Below are positions 12,651 to 23,962 of a stretch of DNA of 64,000 nucleotides, piece after piece. The stretch lies in contig JAIUCV010000001.1 in NCBI GenBank assembly GCA_026724425.1, positions 9,468,556 through 9,532,555 of the forward strand, given 5' to 3'. Made by a program: the position numbers and the translations under genes. The notes below the pieces were generated by a model. That model saw only the letters and a list, made by a program, of their open reading frames with translations. It searched no databases and was not told the origin of the DNA. Each line of letters opens with the position of its first letter. Positions within the stretch are counted from its first letter, which is position 1. This DNA comes from Erythrophleum ivorense (Eukaryota > Streptophyta > Magnoliopsida > Fabales > Fabaceae).

Positions 12651-12885
12651 ATTAATCTAATTTTTTTATTTACCTAGATTTCAACTTATTTTTCTAATTA
12701 AATTTATAATTAGATTCTTCATCAATTTCTATATCCTCATTTTTCAGATTATTATATTCTTTTCCCCTTGGAAAAATTGGGTATTCGAATTTTAGTCTAA
12801 GTATCATACTTAGGAAGCAAGTCAAAACATACTCATCAAATGCTCCAAGACCACACGATACTTGTCATGTTCTGTTTACACTATT

Positions 12886-15180
12886 GTGAACCGTCAGATT
12901 GTGACAAACACGAACAGCTCAGATTAAATATATTGAATGCATTCAATGATTTCATATGCCTATAAGCTCCATCCCATCTTAAATATCAACAAAACAAACT
13001 GCTAAAATGCGATCAAACAGGCTGCTAGGTAGGCGGCAAAAATTGAACAAGTTAATCAATCAAAAGCATTCTTAGTTGGGCAATCCTACTAGCATAGCAT
13101 GAAGTCATCAGAAAAGCACTATGTGATGATAAATCTTCATGACATTCTTGGCTGCATATATATTAAAATAATTTTTTTTCTTTGCAGTCATATCAGCTTA
13201 GCTTAAAGTTCAAACTAGTGATTAACTCCCTGTTGCTGAAGTTACATCAGATTATCTCACTACAACACTTATAGTAGTTTCTGGTTTCAATCTTGAGCTA
13301 ACACCACAAAAAACAAGTCCCTATATTAACTACCCAAATAGATTTTTTTGAGAAGGCACTACAGTAAGAGAAACAAAACAAAAGTTGATTCAAGGAAGTG
13401 GTTATCATAATTCATCCCTAAGAGAAAAGACACAATTAAACTGTGCAGAACAATAACAAGAATATAGACATTATTCCAGAAAATCAAGTATCACAAGTTG
13501 GTAAAACATGTACTGGGCATCAACCATATTATTATCATTTTACCATGAAAGGCGGCACACACATACTAGCGTGTCTATCAAGTTTTTTTTTTTTTAAAGG
13601 TGGGTCTCGGTATTTACTCCATTATACTTTTATCTTTGCTGTCAAAAACTTCCCCATTTTTATTAGCACTTGAGCGAGAAGGATTTATGAATTCTACAAG
13701 TAATTATGTACATTTATCCTTTCTCAGCCCAAGTAGTTACGTAAGTTCCACCAATTCTATGACGATGAAAAGACAAAAGTTAAATGCAATACCTAAGATG
13801 AGTATATAATTTGTGAGGCAAAAGGATAAAACGTACTCAAGAGACACAGATTCGCTTGATTCATTAGCGAAAATTATTTAGCTATATATATATATATATA
13901 TATTCAAATACAACCTCCCCCCCCCCCCCCCAAAAAATTCAATTATCTCCTTACTGTAGCTTCTGCACACCATGCCCAATATGGAATTTAATTTAAGGCA
14001 TAAACTGCCAACTTGCAATTATCTATCGCCAAGAAAAAGAGATCAGAACCTTAACATAATTAAGAAGGTTCCAAATTTAAGATAAAATGATTATAACAGC
14101 AACATAGACAGGGTGGGGAAGACTTGGTAATGTACACCTTAACATAGTTAAGAAGGTTTCAAATTTATCCAACCGTTACTAACAATTAATGGCGGTTGTT
14201 GGGTGAATTCAAACTTCTTTGCAATAGTGGCGGCTCACTAAAATCATCTTTTTCAAAAAACATTTGGCAACCTCCTTTTATTAGAATTTTTATTAATTGA
14301 AAATCTGATTATACATTAGTGAAATCCTTTTTAAAATTATCAACCAAATATTGCTATATTACAAAAATCATATATTTAATATAATTATCTATGAAAGACA
14401 ATTTATACATTCATTGATTAGAAAATCAGTATACAAGAGAGCGTTCAAGAGGTTCATAAATCCGTGTTATTTTATAATTTAATTTCTCATTGTTGTGTGT
14501 GTATCTATATATAGTGAAAAACTGCTTAAAAACAAAAATTGCAAGAGCCTAAACTTAACAAACTAATTTCTTCTATACACTGTTTGTAAAGAGATGATTT
14601 AATATCATAAGATAGCATAAAAACTTGAAAAGATGTTAACTGCTGACCAAGTCGCTAAATATCCTCTGGAAGGTAATGCAAACCTACTGGTAACTGTGAC
14701 TTTGAATGCAGTTAGTTACAAGGAGATGTAGTAAACACCAGCACACCTAAAGGAAATGCATAGGGATTTTGGACAAGCTCCTTTTGGAGAAGAAACAAAA
14801 AACCATGATGGATAGCATATGAAAATACCTTAGTCCTGAATTGGTGCAACTGATCAGTCCAGTCCAACACCATTTCCGGAAATAGTATTCCCGAACCAAG
14901 TTGAAAGAAGTACACAATGCTTCTTCTGTCGTGTATTTTGCGGAGCACACCAAAACAACACTTGCCACCCATCAGAGTCTGGTAATGTCGTACTGTCCAA
15001 TATGACTAGAATGCCATGGTTGCTAGTTTCCTTATTTTGGTTAATCTATATACTGAAATTGCTCTAACAACAAAGATAACAGACAAATAGCAATATTAGG
15101 AGAAATCGAAAGGTCCTAAAAAACTCTACAATTATAACATAACTAAATAACATATAATACCAAAACAATGATTACTATAT
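12886..15180. other. Spacer with simple repeats and one short direct repeat
   Basis: No gene is supported. The stretch holds a T run near 13581, an AT run at 13883-13903, a C run at 13917-13931, and two copies of a 31-base sequence beginning CTTAACATA at about 14051 and 14138. A - strand frame at 14712-14972 (starting MGGKCCFGVLRKIHD) has no recognised domain but lies in a slightly more GC-rich patch that might be a gene fragment. Confidence 0.35.
13917..13931. repeat. Poly(C) tract
   Basis: Fifteen consecutive C residues followed by six A residues; unusual in this AT-rich DNA. Confidence 0.9.
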
Positions 15181-15181
15181 G

Positions 15182-15311
15182 TTGTGAAATGTGGGTATTT
15201 CATACATTGTTTGAAATGAAGAGTTGTAAGTGCCTAGAAGTTATATTAGGCTTGTGAAGAGTTTGGAAGAGAGGCGGGTCGCGCACACAAGATTGAGTCA
15301 AATTGTCTAAA
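15182..15311 (+). repeat. Fragment of the 5' LTR of the host copia element
   Basis: TTGTGAAATGTG...GAGTTGTAAGTG...CACAAGATTGAG.CAAATTGTCTAA here matches 31214-31342 downstream of the copia pol remnant, in the same orientation, with small indels. The match stops at about 15311. Between here and the gypsy insertion at 15382 the sequence already reads into copia pol (next to the target duplication), so most of the 5' LTR and all of gag are deleted. Confidence 0.55.
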
Positions 15312-15381
15312 GTAATGTGAGAAAAGTTGGGGTTAAAGTGTAAGTTGGCCCAATCTCTTGGAGATTTTAAGACTGTTAAGG

Positions 15382-16790
15382 TGATGATTCCCTAATTTTG
15401 GATAAGAAAAAAATATATTTTATGATAAATTAGGGAGTCAAATTACCTATTTCTTGAGTAACTTTACTTAGATTTTTATTCAATCAAACAAAATGAAGAA
15501 AATATCTCATTTGCAATATCTTTATCAGTTTTGAGATTTTATTTGATGTTGATTTTTATCTTAAGAGAAAGGTAGAAGATTGTAGAAAGGAATGAGAAAA
15601 GGGAGAAAAGCGAGAAAGTCAAAAGGCAAGTTTAACAAGTTTACTCGCTACAGCGAGAACACAATTCATTGTAGCTAGGATGCATGTTCGTTGTGGCGAG
15701 AAAGTCAATTCGCCATAGCAAAGTCGTGATTCATATAAAATCTAGGGAGCTTTTAACTATAGTGCAAGCATTAGCAAGATCAGCAAAAATCTGGGCGCCT
15801 ATAAACTCTCACTATAGTGAGAGACACCCTTCGCCATAGCAAAATCGGCTACTGAAATGTACAACTTTGATTTACGAGCTAAAAATGCGAGGGGCTGCTA
15901 GGGTTTGGTCATTCTGAATTAGGAGAAGAAATTCTGAAGAGGAAAACGTACTAAAGAGTTAGGGTTTGAGGAGAAAGAGCTTGGGTTGAAGATTGGAGGA
16001 TAAATCAACACGATTGCACTGAGTTTTCTTAGATCCTCCATCTTCTCTTTCATGATTCCTTGTCTCTTCGAATTTCTGAATCTGTTTACAATGTGTAAAG
16101 CTATGTGTAGCTAGATTTCCTTGATCTAGGTTTACTTGAACCTATTGTAATGAGGATTTTGCAAAGTTAAATTGAGTTGATTAATAATTTGAATGCTTAA
16201 TTTGTCCTTTTATATTTCATATAAGAGTTTGGCCATCTCTTGTTGAATTGGGGGTTTGAGGTTGGCTCTTGAAAAAGAGAAATCTCAATGGACCAATTGA
16301 TTAAGTAACTTAGGATTGAGATTAAGTCACACTAGTTTTGTTCTTAGGTATAGAAATATGCTCAAGAACCCTAAGTGGTGAAAGGGACTGGATATACTTT
16401 ACTTGATTAATTGTGAAAGAAGTCTGCAATTAATTAGAATAGAAGTCTAAATGGTTTGAAAGACATTTGGGCTCATTTAATCTCTCTAACCTTCAAACTA
16501 TTGATTAACCAATTAATCGAGTCTCTCAATTTGTGGCAATCAGGGGATAGAAACCTAGGATACTCCTTAATGGTTTATCTCATCAGAACGATCGTGACGC
16601 TCATTATTTATTTACTTTCATTTTATTTCAATTCCTTACATTGGTTGTTTCACATCTTGACTTAAACAAAAGCGAATTTCCTTAGGTTTAATTGAGTTTA
16701 ATTCAATTTTTTATGGGATGACCTTGATTCACTATATTACAAAAGCAATCCGTACGCTTGCAGATTCTATTGCAAAAATAATGGCTATCA
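15382..16790 (+). repeat. 5' LTR of the gypsy element
   Basis: Starts TGATGATTCCCTAATTTTGG and ends ATGGCTATCA. It is 1,409 bp and aligns along its length with 26444-27857. The middle part (15640-15850) carries the TCGCNATNGCGA-type palindromic words described in the findings. Confidence 0.9.
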
Positions 16791-16797
16791 AGTTTTT

Positions 16798-16815
16798 TTG
16801 CGCCGTTGCCAGGGA
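16798..16815 (+). promoter_or_regulatory. Primer binding site, tRNA-Asp type
   Basis: TTGCGCCGTTGCCAGGGA, seven bases after the 5' LTR, matches 16 of 18 positions of the complement of the 3' end of plant tRNA-Asp as I know it. This primer is typical of Athila/Tat-group elements. The two mismatches fit the age of the copy. Confidence 0.75.
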
Positions 16816-16946
16816 ATTGAGCTAGATTTCTTTTGACTAAATAAATTCTTAGTAGTTTTAGTTCAAGATTTTTATTAGTTTAGTTAATTTCTTTCTACTA
16901 TCAGGATTTAACTTCTGGATATATTGTATTGCAAGTAATATAGTTT

Positions 16947-18660
16947 ATGCCACCCAAGGTGAAAACTAAAGTGAGAGCCAAGTTAAAGACCAAAAGCATC
17001 CAAGATATTATAGCTGAGAGTTCACCTATAGAACTCACATTTAGTGAGGAAGAAGAGCTAGACCGAATTGGAACGCAAGAGAAAACTCCAGTTGAACTAC
17101 AAAGGGCAACCTATATTGAAGAAGAAAACTTAGTTTTAGGAGGAAGACAAAGAGAAGTTACAACCATGGCTGAAGAAGAGTATGAAAGGCTAGGGGTGAA
17201 TGATTTTCTCAGTCGCAACAATAGAAGATATCAATCAGGTATCAAAGTTTCAGAGTTTCAAGCTAACAACTTTGAGATAAAATAAACGATACTACAAATG
17301 TTACAAATGAATGGACAATTCAGTGGTACTTACCAAGAAGATCCTAATAGACACCTCTTAGCCTTCTTGGAGGTGTGTAACTCCTTCAAGCAAAATGGTG
17401 TGCCAAAGGATGTGATTCGTTTGTGGCTTTTTCCCCTTTCTCTGCAAGAAAAGGCCAAGGAATGGTTGAATAATCTGCCTAAAGGCTCAATCGAGACATG
17501 GGAGGATTTAAAAGAAAGATTCCGGGCACGTTTTTTCCCTTATCATAAGATGGTGGATGCCAAAGCAACAATCACTAATTTTAGACAACAACCGAGTGAG
17601 AATTTGTATGAAGCATAGGAAAGGTTTAAACAGTTAGTCAGACAATGCCCAAGCCATAATCAGGACAAATGGGTCCTAGTTCAAATCTTTTGTTCACGAT
17701 TAACTCCAAAGTCCAAGACTTTGATGGATTCTGTGACAAATGGAGGCTTTGGAAGACAACCAATGAATAGTGTGATAAAATGTCTAGATGACTTAGCAGC
17801 TGAGCATGCATAGTATTCGAGTGAGCGAATATTGGTGAAAATGGTTGAGAAAAGTTCAGAAGACACTACTTTCAAATATTAGCAATGCTGACATTTATAA
17901 ATAGGCATTTTGATCAATTGGAACTCCAAGTTCAGAAAAATAGCAGCTACAAGAGTTAATGCAGTACACATGATAACCAATCCTTACGACTATTGTGGGG
18001 AAGCACACCCGTCTGAATTATGTCTAACAGGGACTACCCTTAAGTCTTGCAATTATGCTGAAAATCCACAAAGGGGTCCTAACAACCTTTACTCCAACAC
18101 ATACAATCCTGGTTAAAGGAACCACCTAAATTTTTCATAGAGTCAAGGTACATCTTTGAATCAAGCATCGTCCTTTAAACCTAGACTAGCAGCTCTTATA
18201 TGACCACCAGGATTTACATAGCAACCAAGGTAGCAAGCCCCCATTCAAGAAAAGAAATCAGGCATGGAAGAAATGATGATGCAGTTTATGGCCGAACAAA
18301 AGGCAGTAATGAAAAACATGGAAATGCAAATTGGGCAACTAGCATTAAAGTTGAATACGATGAAGCAAGATGGATTACCAAGTGATACAGTTCCTAATCC
18401 TAAAAGTGAAGGGAAAGAAGAATGTAAAGTAATCACCTTGTGGAGTGGGAAACAACTGCCTGAAGTTCACAGAGCTAGGGAGGACTTAGTGAGTGAAAGG
18501 GAACAAATCATTCAGAAGAAAAGTGTGGAGTGTGATGAACCAAAAACGAGAAAGGAATAGAAACACAAGAGTGTAGAGATAGAAGATAAAAGTGAAGATA
18601 AGATGGTAGAACCTCAAAGAAGAATGCCTTCACTTCCTTTCTCGCAAAGGTTTCAAGAGA
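16947..18660 (+). pseudogene. Gypsy gag remnant
   Basis: The frame starts with ATG at 16947 (MPPKVKTKV). An in-frame stop at 17283 interrupts it and the same frame resumes; the retrotransposon Gag domain is clear at 17298-17618, with PNRHLLAFLEVC, IRLWLFPLSLQEKAKEWL, and TWEDLKERFRARFFP. A second stop (TAG) follows at 17616 where the family usually has Trp, and the reading continues in the same frame to about 17810. A shifted frame at 17910-18116 holds YDYCGEAHPSELC, a decayed zinc-finger-like motif missing its first cysteine. The region 18264-18560 encodes a basic, Met- and Gln-rich linker (EEMMMQFMAEQKAVMKNME). Gag would form the particle and bind element RNA; this copy cannot make it intact. 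Confidence 0.8.
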
Positions 18661-18699
18661 AGGTCTTAGAGGAAAAATACAAGAAATTTCTTTAAATAT

Positions 18700-19448
18700 T
18701 CAAATAGCTTCATATTAACATCCTATTCGCAGAAGCTTTAGAGAAAATGCCTTTATACACTAAGTTTCTGAAGGAAATGTTAAGTAACAAGAAGAAGTTG
18801 AATAAGTTGGGCACAATCATGCTTACAGAAAAATGTAGTGCAATAATTCTCAACAAGCTTCCTCCTAAGCTACGTGACCTGGGTACCTTCTCAATGTCGT
18901 GTGTCATTGGAAATAAATTCGAAGGAAGAGTTCTATGTGATCTTGGATCAAGTGTGAATTTGATACCACTTACAATTTTTGAACAACTTCAACTTGGGAA
19001 AGCACATCCCACCTCAGTTACATTACAATTAGCGGACCGGAGTCTATCTAAGCCAAAGGAGATTATTGAAGATGTTCTAGTTAAAGTGGACAAGTTTATC
19101 TTTCCAGTTGACTTCATCATCTTAGACATACTAGTGGATAAGAAGTTACCTTTTATGTTGGGCAGATACTTCTTGGCTACAACTCGAGCTCTAATTGATG
19201 TAGAAATAGGCAAAATCAAGCTGCAAGATAGGGATGAAGAGGTCTTGTTCAATATGAACAAGGCCTTGAAATTCTTTAATCAGACAGATAACTATTTTCA
19301 GGTTGAGATTTATGAAGAATACATTCAAGGAATACTTGATACATATAAAAAAAGAGACTCATTAGAGGTATTGTTACATAAGCTGGACATAATTGAACAA
19401 CAAGGGCCGGATGAATGTAAGATGATGATACATGGAAATTCCCACTAG
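18700..19448 (+). pseudogene. Gypsy aspartic protease domain
   Basis: The open stretch 18747-19448 has the retroviral-type aspartic protease motif LCDLGSSVNLIP, with the catalytic Asp in DLGS, about 75 residues in. Further motifs are FIILDILVDKKLPFMLGR and ALIDVEIGKIKLQ, both typical of Athila/Tat proteases. Upstream (18660-18747) the frame contains stops. The domain would cleave the element polyprotein. It is the longest uninterrupted piece of the element (233 codons) but lacks its flanking polyprotein. Confidence 0.8.
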
Positions 19449-19535
19449 TTAAATTCTTTGAGAAAATTTGAATCCTTGGAAATGGAAGCTAGAGTGACCC
19501 CATCAATGAAGCCGTCCATTAAAGAACCTTTGTAA

Positions 19536-21100
19536 TTGGAGTTAAAACCATTGCCTTATTATCTGAAGTATGCCTGTTTAGGGACAGATGATTTATTACC
19601 AGTAATCATTTCTGCATCCTTAAATGAGAAACAAGAACATAAGTTAATTGAGGTACTTAAAACTCACAAATCAACTATGGGTTGGACAATTGCGGATATC
19701 AAGAGCATCAGCCCAGTAATAGTGATGTACAAAATCTTACTGGAAGATGAGCACAAGAAATCTGTTGAGGGGCAAAGGCGACTAAACCCAATTATGAAGG
19801 AAGTGGTTAAGAAGGAGATACTGAAATGGTTGAATATAGGAATCATATACCCTATCTCTGACAGCAGCTGGGTCAGCCCAGTACAATGCGTTCCTAAAAA
19901 GGTAGGAATGACAGTGGTAAAAAATGACTAAAATGTGGTTATTTCCACCAGGACAGTCACTGGGTGGTGAATTTGTATGGATTATAGGAAGTTGAACGCG
20001 GCAACATGTAAAGATCATTTTCCCCTCTTATTCATTGACCAAATGCTTAATCGCTTAGCTGAGAAACAATACTTTTGTTTCTTGGATGGATACTCTAGAT
20101 ACAATCAAATAGCAATCGCCCCAGAAGATCAAGAAAAGACAACACTCACTTGTCCTTATGGAACTTTTGCATTTCATAGGATGCCATTTGGGTTATGCAA
20201 TGCTCCGACCACTTTCAACGTTGTATGATGTCTATCTTTGTAGACTTCATTGAATACACTATGAAAGTTTTTATGGACGAAATCTCTGTTTTTGCAGAGT
20301 CTTTTGAGATGTGTTTAGCAAATTTAGCACAAGTCTTAAAGCATTATGAAGAGACAAATTTGGTGTTAAATTGGAAGAAATGTCACTTCATGGTCACTGA
20401 AGGAATCGTTTTGGGTCATAAGGTTTTTAAACATGGTTTAAAAGTGGATCATGCCAAAACAGCGGTGATCGAACATCTCCCACTACCCACTAATGTAAAA
20501 GGAATACGAAGTTTCCTTGGTCATGTTGGTTTTTATCGTCGGTTCATTAAAGATTTCTAAAAAATTGTAAAGCCACTTTACAGACTTTTGGAGAAAGACA
20601 TACCCTTCCATTTTATCGATGAGTGCTGAAAAGCATTTGAAGAGTTAAAGTAGAGATTAATCACTGCACCCATCATTGTAGCTCTAGACTAGAGTCAACC
20701 TTTTGAACTTATGTGCAACGTAAGTGATTATGCAAGAGGAGTTGTTCTGGGTCAAAGAAGGGACATGGTATTTCACCTCATTTACTATGCTAGTCAAACC
20801 TTAAATAGAGCTCAGGTAAATTGCTCTACAACTGAGAAGGAGATGTTAGCCATGGTCTTTGCTTTCAGCAAATTTCGCATTTATTTGATGGGCACTAATG
20901 TAACTATACATACTGATCATGTGGCCATTAAATATTTACTAAGTAAAAAAGAGTCAAAATTGAGGCTAATTAGATGGGTCCTTCTCCTGCAAGAATTTGA
21001 TATGAAGATAGTAGATAAGAAGGGCAGTAGCAATTAGATAGCTGATCATTTGTCCCGTTTGGTTCAAGAGTCTGAATGTACCGATGGAACCGTGATTGAC
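19536..21100 (+). pseudogene. Gypsy reverse transcriptase and RNase H remnant
   Basis: The RT is recognisable from DSSWVSPVQCVPKK, MDYRKLN, DGYSRYNQIAIAPEDQEKTTLTCP, GTFAFHRMPFGLCNAPTTF, and the active-site box reading FMDEISVF, where the second catalytic Asp (family: YMDD or FMDD) is Glu. There are in-frame stops near 19929 and 19968, a one-base deletion near 20212-20215 that shifts the frame before QRCMMSIF, and further stops between 20558 and 20700. RNase H follows at 20711-21037 with FELMCNVSDYARG (first catalytic Asp of the family replaced by Asn), STTEKEMLAMVFAFSKFR and IHTDHVAIKYL. This part would copy element RNA into DNA. The copy is inactive. Confidence 0.9.
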
Positions 21101-21119
21101 GAAAGTTTTCTTAACGAAT

Positions 21120-22370
21120 AAGTATTTCATGTGGCAAATTTAACTAACATTCTATGGTATGCCAATATTGTAAACTACCTTGTGTGTAATGTTCTACCGC
21201 CTGATGTCAGTCATTACCAAAAGAGAAATTTTCTGCATGATGTCACTTATTAGGTCTGGGAAGAGCCTTTTCTTTTTAAGAGGTATGCTGATTCTATGAT
21301 TAAAAAGTGTGTGCCTAAAATTGAACAGCTTGCTATTCTCTATGCTTGCCATTCATTAGCTTATGGGAGTCAAAAGAATGCACATAAGGTGTTAGAATCG
21401 GGTTTTCATTAGCCCACATTGTTTAAAGATGCTCACAGTTTCGTTATTCAGTGTGATAGATGTCAAAGAACAGGGAACATCTTAAGGCGACATGAAATGC
21501 CATAGTCTGAGATCTTAAAAGTTAAATTATATAATGTATGGGGAATGGACTTCATGGGCCCCTTTCCTTCATCCCAAGATAATCATTACATACTGGTGGC
21601 TGTGAAATATGTGAGCGGGTAGGCTAAAACATTGGCTTATATAGCCAACGATTCTAACACAGTAATCAAATTTCTCAAGAAATACATCTTCAATAGGTTT
21701 GAGGTACCTCGAGCTATCATCATGGATGAAGGCACTCATTTTCACAATAAACAGCTAAAGATTTTGCTACTGAAATATGGGGTACATCATTGAATGTCTC
21801 TTGCATACTACCCTCAAACCAATGGCTTATGTGAGCTTACTAATAGGAAAATTAAAAGAATCTTAGAAAAAACTATTAATCATTCCAAAAAAGATTAGTC
21901 TAACAAGTTAGATGATGCATTATAGGCTTATAGAACTGCTTATAGTACACCCATAGGGATGTTGCCCTATAGGTTTGTTTATGGGAAGGCATGTCATTTA
22001 TCCTTGGAACTTGAATACAGGGCATGGTGGGCTATCAAACAGCTTAATCTTGATCATAACCTGGCAAGTACAAAAAGAATGCTTCAATTAGATGAATTAA
22101 AAGAATTTCATCTATAAGCATATAAAAGCTCAAGGGTTTACAAGGAAAGAACAAAAAAATAGTATGATCACTACATTCTCCATTGGACCTTCACACCAGG
22201 ACAACAAGTATTGCTGTTCAACTCAAGACTCAAGTTGTTTCCTAGAAAACTTAAATCAAGATGGTCAGGCCCTTATATTGTAATTACAGTTACACCTCAT
22301 GGAGTAGTGAAAATTAAAGATGAACAATCAGGGGATCAATTCAAGGTCAATGGTCAAAGACTCAAATAAT
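21120..22370 (+). pseudogene. Gypsy integrase remnant
   Basis: Reading through stops in the RNase H frame gives the zinc-binding region (CHSLAYGSQKNAHKVLESGF, then CDRCQRTGNI), the core domain with the acidic residues still visible in WGMDFMGPFP, IIMDEGTHFHNK and TNGLCELTNRKIK, and a C-terminal part with RWSGPYIV. Many stops are TAG or TGA at positions where the family usually has Trp or Gln, in line with C-to-T decay. The enzyme would insert element DNA. Not functional here. Confidence 0.85.
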
Positions 22371-22399
22371 ATTTTAAGGGAGAATGGAATTGACATAAG

Positions 22400-23960
22400 A
22401 TGGTTCAGAGTTTCACCACACCACCTTGAATACTAAGGATAGTCTGGCTGAAGACTTTAACTTAGCACTCCTAAGAGGTAGCCCAAACTTTTACCTTTTG
22501 AACTTTCGTCTTCTTTTATTTTAATTTTTGTTGAAAGGACTATGAATTTTTAAGCCTTGTTTTAATCTTGCAGGGTTGGAGTGTACAAAAGAAGTTAGAA
22601 GTCTTGGACCAACCTTCGTTAAAGAAAGCAGGAGAATGGAGCAGTTAAACGAACTCGAATGTCCTCTCTCATTTGGTAACTATATTCACTTCACCTCATT
22701 CAAATAAGTTGATCTTGAATCAAAGGGATTATATGAGGGGGTTAAACAAAGTACGGTAGAGTCTCTTCATAAAAAAAAATTTCGCTATGGTGAGAAGTCC
22801 ATCTCGCTATTGCGAGATTGCTTATTCTGCGTCTGGTATAATAAACAGAAAGTTTCTCGCTATGGCGTGGGCTATGGCAAGCCAAAGTGTTTCACAGATG
22901 TTAAGTGTTTTCGCTACAAAAAGACCACCATTTCGCCATAGCGAACTCCCTGTTTCTCTAGTCTAGTACAAAGTCCAAAGAGTCTTTCGCTATTGCCAGG
23001 CTATGGTGAGTGAAATAGGTTGCAAAAATGTTTCAAGTGTACTCGCTATTGCGTGATGGCAACTGGCTATAACAACTGCAGTATGCTCATGGACAAGTAT
23101 AAACACCAGAGAGTTTCTTACTCTAGCTAGACTACAGCGAGATTCTATAGCTAACAAGAATCACCTAAGTGTACTTGCCACTACGAGGGCACACTTTCAC
23201 CATTACGAAGAAGGCAGTTTTATTTTTGGTACTTTTTCCATAAATCACCTTACTTAAAAAAACCTAAAAGAACTATTTTCCTCCCACTTCTTCTCTCATC
23301 GCTCTTCTTGCTATTGCGTGCCCTTTCCCCCCTCCATCCCTTTCCTAATTTCTTATGCAAAAATCCTTGCTTTTCACTTCCCTATTCCCCTTATGTACGA
23401 CTCTCCTCACATCAGGTATGTCGCTCATCCTTTATTTCTTTAATCGCTACATATTATTGCTAAGTCTGTGGTTTTTAAGGCTGTGAAACCATTTGCATTT
23501 ACCTGCATAATTAGAAGTCATTAGGCTAGCAATTTCTAGTTGCATTCTGCTTGTCGACTATTTCTATGCCGGAGGTTCTCATTTATCTAAATTTTTTTGG
23601 GCAAAAATCAGGTTTCTAGAAATATGTTCGTTCTTGCTATAGCGAGTTCGAATGTCCTTCTCTAGAACTTGATATTTCATCCCTGTGCACTTAATGCCTT
23701 GCTTGCTTCAAGTTTTTTTTTCTCCTTAGTACCCTGCCTACTCTTGGAGGGCCATTCCTATATTATATGCATGTTAAAATTAAGTTGATATGCCATTTTT
23801 CTTATCCATCACTGTGTCTTTTGACATTGCCATATTTTTTTTTACACCTTGTGGATAATTCCCTGTTGGCACTGTACGTATCATTTGACCATGACTGCTC
23901 TATTAGTTTGCTATAGCTATTTACACTGGTTTAATTCTTGGTGTTATTTGGATTACAGAG
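22400..23960 (+). repeat. Non-coding block of short palindromic words
   Basis: Between integrase and the extra ORF no coding sequence is seen. The part 22770-23220 is dense in words such as TCGCTATTGCGA, TCGCCATAGCGA, TCGCTATGGCG and GGCTATGGTGAG, spaced a few tens of bases apart. One more, TTGCTATAGCGAG, lies near 23634. The same words occur in the LTRs. Their role is unknown; possible explanations are given in the findings. Confidence 0.75.
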
Positions 23961-23962
23961 TT

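Larger units (their letters stand above)
9480..12880. mobile_element. Solo LTR of an LTR retrotransposon, 3.4 kb
   Basis: The stretch begins TGTCACGCCCC and ends GTTTACA, so it has TG...CA ends. It is flanked by the same 5 bases, CTATT, at 9475-9479 and 12881-12885. There is no second TGTCACGCCCC copy inside and no coding domain, so this is one LTR left after recombination between two. The length of 3,401 bp is long but within the range seen for some gypsy lineages. Internal style (TGTCACGCCC start, GGTATTCGAACTC near the 3' part) is typical of gypsy chromovirus LTRs; that lineage call is inference. It holds an AT microsatellite at 10771-10797. Confidence 0.7.

Noticed and set aside
22770..23220. 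Palindromic word cluster as a satellite repeat
   Set aside because: The spacing is irregular and the sequence between words is not repeated as a unit, so it is not a simple tandem array.
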